The notes under the pieces were generated by a model. That model had not been told where the DNA came from. It made no database searches and saw only the letters and a list, made by a program, of their open reading frames with translations. The position numbers and the translations under genes are program-made. A stretch of DNA of 64,000 bases from Ruegeria sp. THAF57 (GTDB lineage Bacteria; Pseudomonadota; Alphaproteobacteria; Rhodobacterales; Rhodobacteraceae): the NCBI RefSeq assembly GCF_903914075.1, contig NZ_CAIWNQ010000002.1:682001-746000 (forward strand), written 5' to 3'. Each line of letters opens with the position of its first letter. Position 1 is the stretch's first letter. Of the stretch, positions 62,283 through 64,000 are shown one piece after another.

Positions 62283-62371
62283 TCACCTTTTCCGCTCAAA
62301 CCGTTTCTCGATCGTAATGATTATTCTAAAGTGAGAAGCTACAGACAGGTCAAGCTCCTAATACGATTTAA

Positions 62372-62437
62372 GTCAGCTTTGTCCGTAGACCGGACCTAGA
62401 CACGCCGCGAATGTAATGTCCGATATGGCGAGGAATG
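62372..62437. repeat. Dispersed intergenic palindromic repeat, copy 18
   Basis: Left arm GTCAGCTTTGTCCGTAGACC, right part CGCCGCGAATGTAATGTCCG. Worn but recognisable. Confidence 0.5.
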
Positions 62438-62546
62438 CTGCGTGCGCTTAGGCGCCCTTCTGACGAATGCGCTTTGCTATCTGCAGTGCCATTCTTCACC
62501 CTGTAAACACGGCAATCCCAGAGCAGGAGGTGTTATATAGCAGCGC

Positions 62547-62826
62547 TACAAGTTTAACCCTTCAATCCAAGTCGCAACCTCTGCGCCCGTCGCGTTCATG
62601 TGTGCTGCGTGAGTATAACCTGAAACCCGTTTGCGCGGCTTCAGATCGTGTTCTCCGTCTTCGAACCAGCTCATTTGAGTTGCTGATGAAAGCTCGTAGC
62701 TACTTACTTCATCCTTCTTGCCACACTGGTCCCGGGTTCCCTGACAGATCAGCGTTGGCGTTCGCAGACATTGCAGATGCTCCGTACGTAGCTTCTGGGG
62801 TTTGCCTGTGTGAAATGAAACATTCG
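62547..62826 (-). pseudogene. Alpha/beta hydrolase (KANL3/Tex30-type) C-terminal remnant
   Basis: On the minus strand an uninterrupted frame reads HTGKPQKLRTEHLQCLRTPT, LICQGTRDQCGKKDEVSSYE, then MSWFEDGEHDLKPRKRVSGY and ATWIEGLNL before a TAG at 62547. This matches the last third of small alpha/beta hydrolases with PFHPPGKPEKLRT...LICQGTRD...EDGDHDLKPRK. The nucleophile-bearing N-terminal two thirds is missing, so it is a fragment. Confidence 0.6.
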
Positions 62827-62865
62827 AAATCTTTTCCTAACACCTACCGATAGGTATTTGGTCGC

Positions 62866-64000
62866 TCAGCTTCTCTTTGAAGGCTTGCGGAACGGTCTTG
62901 CTTCTCCGCCCTTGCCGTTTCTGTTTTTTGAACGAGATGCGTTGGAATCTTTGTTTTTAGCCTTGTGAAGCGCTTTTCGTGGCCTCAGAGATTTAGATGA
63001 GTCAGAGGCGTTCTTGTCACGTTTTTGCCCCTTCTTTCCCTTCGTGGCGGGCTGTGATTTTGCCGTTCCGTTCTCGCTTGTCCGCTGCGAGCGCAAAGCA
63101 TTTGTCTGCTTTGGTTTGTCTTCTCTCGCTTGCCTATCCGATGTGCTTGCCGCGGGCTTTCTTCTGTCCTTTGGGCGTTCGGACGCAATCTGGGCATTTT
63201 GCTCTGAGCGTTTGGAGTTGCGCGCAGCATTTGGCGGTTTGCCTGAACGAGGCCTTTTGTTCTTGGCAGCGTCGTCCGACGAATGTGGTGCCGCAGGCGG
63301 TCCCTTAGGCGAGGCATCGAAATCTGGTGTGCCCGCCAGCTCAGTCAGCGTCGCACCTTGCTCTATGGTGAGCTCGGCACCCAACTCTTTTTTCATTGCA
63401 GGCACTGCATCATTGGCAATCTCGACAAAGGTCTCTTGATATTGAACGCGGATTGCGCCGATGGCGTCTTTGGACAAACCTGCATTGCGACAAAGCATGG
63501 GCAACAACCAACGCGGCTCTGCACGCTGTTTGCGCCCCAAGGAAAGTGAGAACCAGGTGCTTGGCCCAAACGCTGCGCGCGTATCAGATTTGCTTTTTTT
63601 AGTCTCTGACACCGTTCCCAGAATCTCCGGTGCTGAGTGGCGTTCTCGGTAGAGGCGCAAATAGGCTGCAGCGACCTGCTCCGGTGTTCTTCCGCTTAGC
63701 AGCCGTTCTGCAAAAGCCGTTTCCTCGATGCTTGGCAGCTCATCCAAGGCAGGATTGGAAATGATGCGCTCCTCTTCCCGAGCGAGCACCTCATCCGCTG
63801 AGGGAGGGACGCACCATTCGGCCTCCAACTTGGCCGTTTTCAGCAATCGTTGCGCCTTTGAGCGGTGCCGTCCCGGTACGATCAAGATGGACATTCCCTT
63901 GCGCCCGGCGCGGCCCGTGCGTCCAGAGCGATGTAGCAAAGTTTCGGCATTCGACGGTAGATCTGCATGGATCACCAACTCCAACCCCGGAAGATCAATA
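62866..64000 (-). CDS. DEAD-box RNA helicase, C-terminal part (N-terminus beyond the window)
   Basis: About 378 codons of a DEAD/DEAH-box helicase, open through the right edge. The first residues, IDLPGLELVIHADLP then LLHRSGRTGRAGRKG, are motifs V and VI of the helicase core (RecA-like domain 2). A DbpA-type RNA-binding domain follows (KKSKSDTRAAFGPSTWFSLS...PRWLLPMLCRNAGLSKDAIGAI). The last 140 residues are a basic, low-complexity Lys/Arg/Ser/Pro tail (KNKRPRSGKPP, KGKKGQKRDK), probably disordered and RNA-contacting. The role is ribosome assembly or RNA remodelling. Confidence 0.86.
   Translation of the reverse strand, partial: IDLPGLELVIHADLPSNAETLLHRSGRTGRAGRKGMSILIVPGRHRSKAQRLLKTAKLEAEWCVPPSADEVLAREEERIISNPALDELPSIEETAFAERLLSGRTPEQVAAAYLRLYRERHSAPEILGTVSETKKSKSDTRAAFGPSTWFSLSLGRKQRAEPRWLLPMLCRNAGLSKDAIGAIRVQYQETFVEIANDAVPAMKKELGAELTIEQGATLTELAGTPDFDASPKGPPAAPHSSDDAAKNKRPRSGKPPNAARNSKRSEQNAQIASERPKDRRKPAASTSDRQAREDKPKQTNALRSQRTSENGTAKSQPATKGKKGQKRDKNASDSSKSLRPRKALHKAKNKDSNASRSKNRNGKGGEARPFRKPSKRS

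Larger units (their letters stand above)
62283..62865. other. Intergenic region with repeat copy and hydrolase debris
   Basis: About 580 bases with no intact gene: the MerR-pseudogene promoter region, repeat copy 18 and an alpha/beta hydrolase fragment on the minus strand. Confidence 0.5.

Noticed and set aside
1..64000. CRISPR arrays, rRNA or tRNA genes, intact transposases
   Set aside because: No regularly spaced repeats, no complete tRNA cloverleaf and no DDE or HUH transposase motifs were seen; the dispersed palindromes are irregularly spaced and not CRISPR-like.

Overview
The window looks like chromosomal DNA of a marine alphaproteobacterium of the Roseobacter group (Rhodobacteraceae). 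The evidence is the gene content: two complete branched-chain-type (Liv) ABC transporters, a polyol operon laid out like smoEFGKS-mtlK of Rhodobacter, three photolyase-type flavoproteins, TspO, and GFA, DUF3604, YdeI and CIA30 proteins. Coding is moderately GC-rich, many genes overlap by ATGA or TGATG, and GTG starts are common. No rRNA, tRNA, CRISPR array or intact insertion sequence was seen. All family assignments come from reading motifs by eye, not from searches.

Layout. 1-778: truncated end of a class III cyclase whose paralogue lies at 58.9-60.1 kb. 1.2-10.4 kb: one tightly overlapping operon with a Liv transporter, alpha/beta hydrolase, TetR regulator, crotonase, acyl-CoA ligase and two MaoC-like proteins; this reads as uptake, CoA activation and beta-oxidation-like breakdown of an unknown carboxylate. 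A 20-bp palindrome just upstream is a likely TetR operator. 10.6-14.7 kb: divergent exported amidohydrolase and DUF3604 protein. 14.9-19.9 kb: GFA, YdeI-like, a frameshifted SnoaL-like gene, SDR, lactonase-like metallo-hydrolase, aminotransferase. 20.0-28.8 kb: DUF427, ABC1 kinase, then photolyase / DUF2256 / permuted cryptochrome-like protein / PF04244-type photolyase / YdeI, then 'aggregation factor core' protein, TspO and CIA30: a light and oxidative-damage block.

29.2-50.0 kb looks like an acquired island. It starts beside an integrase remnant and a 14-bp sequence resembling a tRNA 3' end, which recurs at 49.97 kb. It carries (a) a system built round a UPF0261 (Tm-1-like ATP-binding) protein and a PEP-hydrolase-type TIM barrel, the two halves of the plant antiviral protein Tm-1, here with their own Liv transporter, a cupin and a divergent regulator pair that reuses the same TIM-barrel domain as sensor; and (b) a LacI-controlled polyol operon (SmoEFGK-type transporter, two polyol dehydrogenases) with divergent xylulokinase. 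System (a) is my best candidate for an undescribed pathway: import of a small solute, processing by the two Tm-1-like proteins, and sensing of the same ligand by an enzyme-derived domain.

50-64 kb: decayed genes at the island's right edge, copper genes (DUF411 remnant, cytochrome c, copC, copD), an acetolactate-synthase-like TPP enzyme, a DUF2652 protein, lipid kinase, conserved hypothetical, class III cyclase, rsgA, a chimeric MerR/methyltransferase/acetyltransferase pseudogene, an alpha/beta hydrolase remnant and the C-terminal part of a DEAD-box helicase. Nearly every longer intergenic gap carries one or more copies of a degenerate 65-85-bp palindromic repeat (about 16 recognised).
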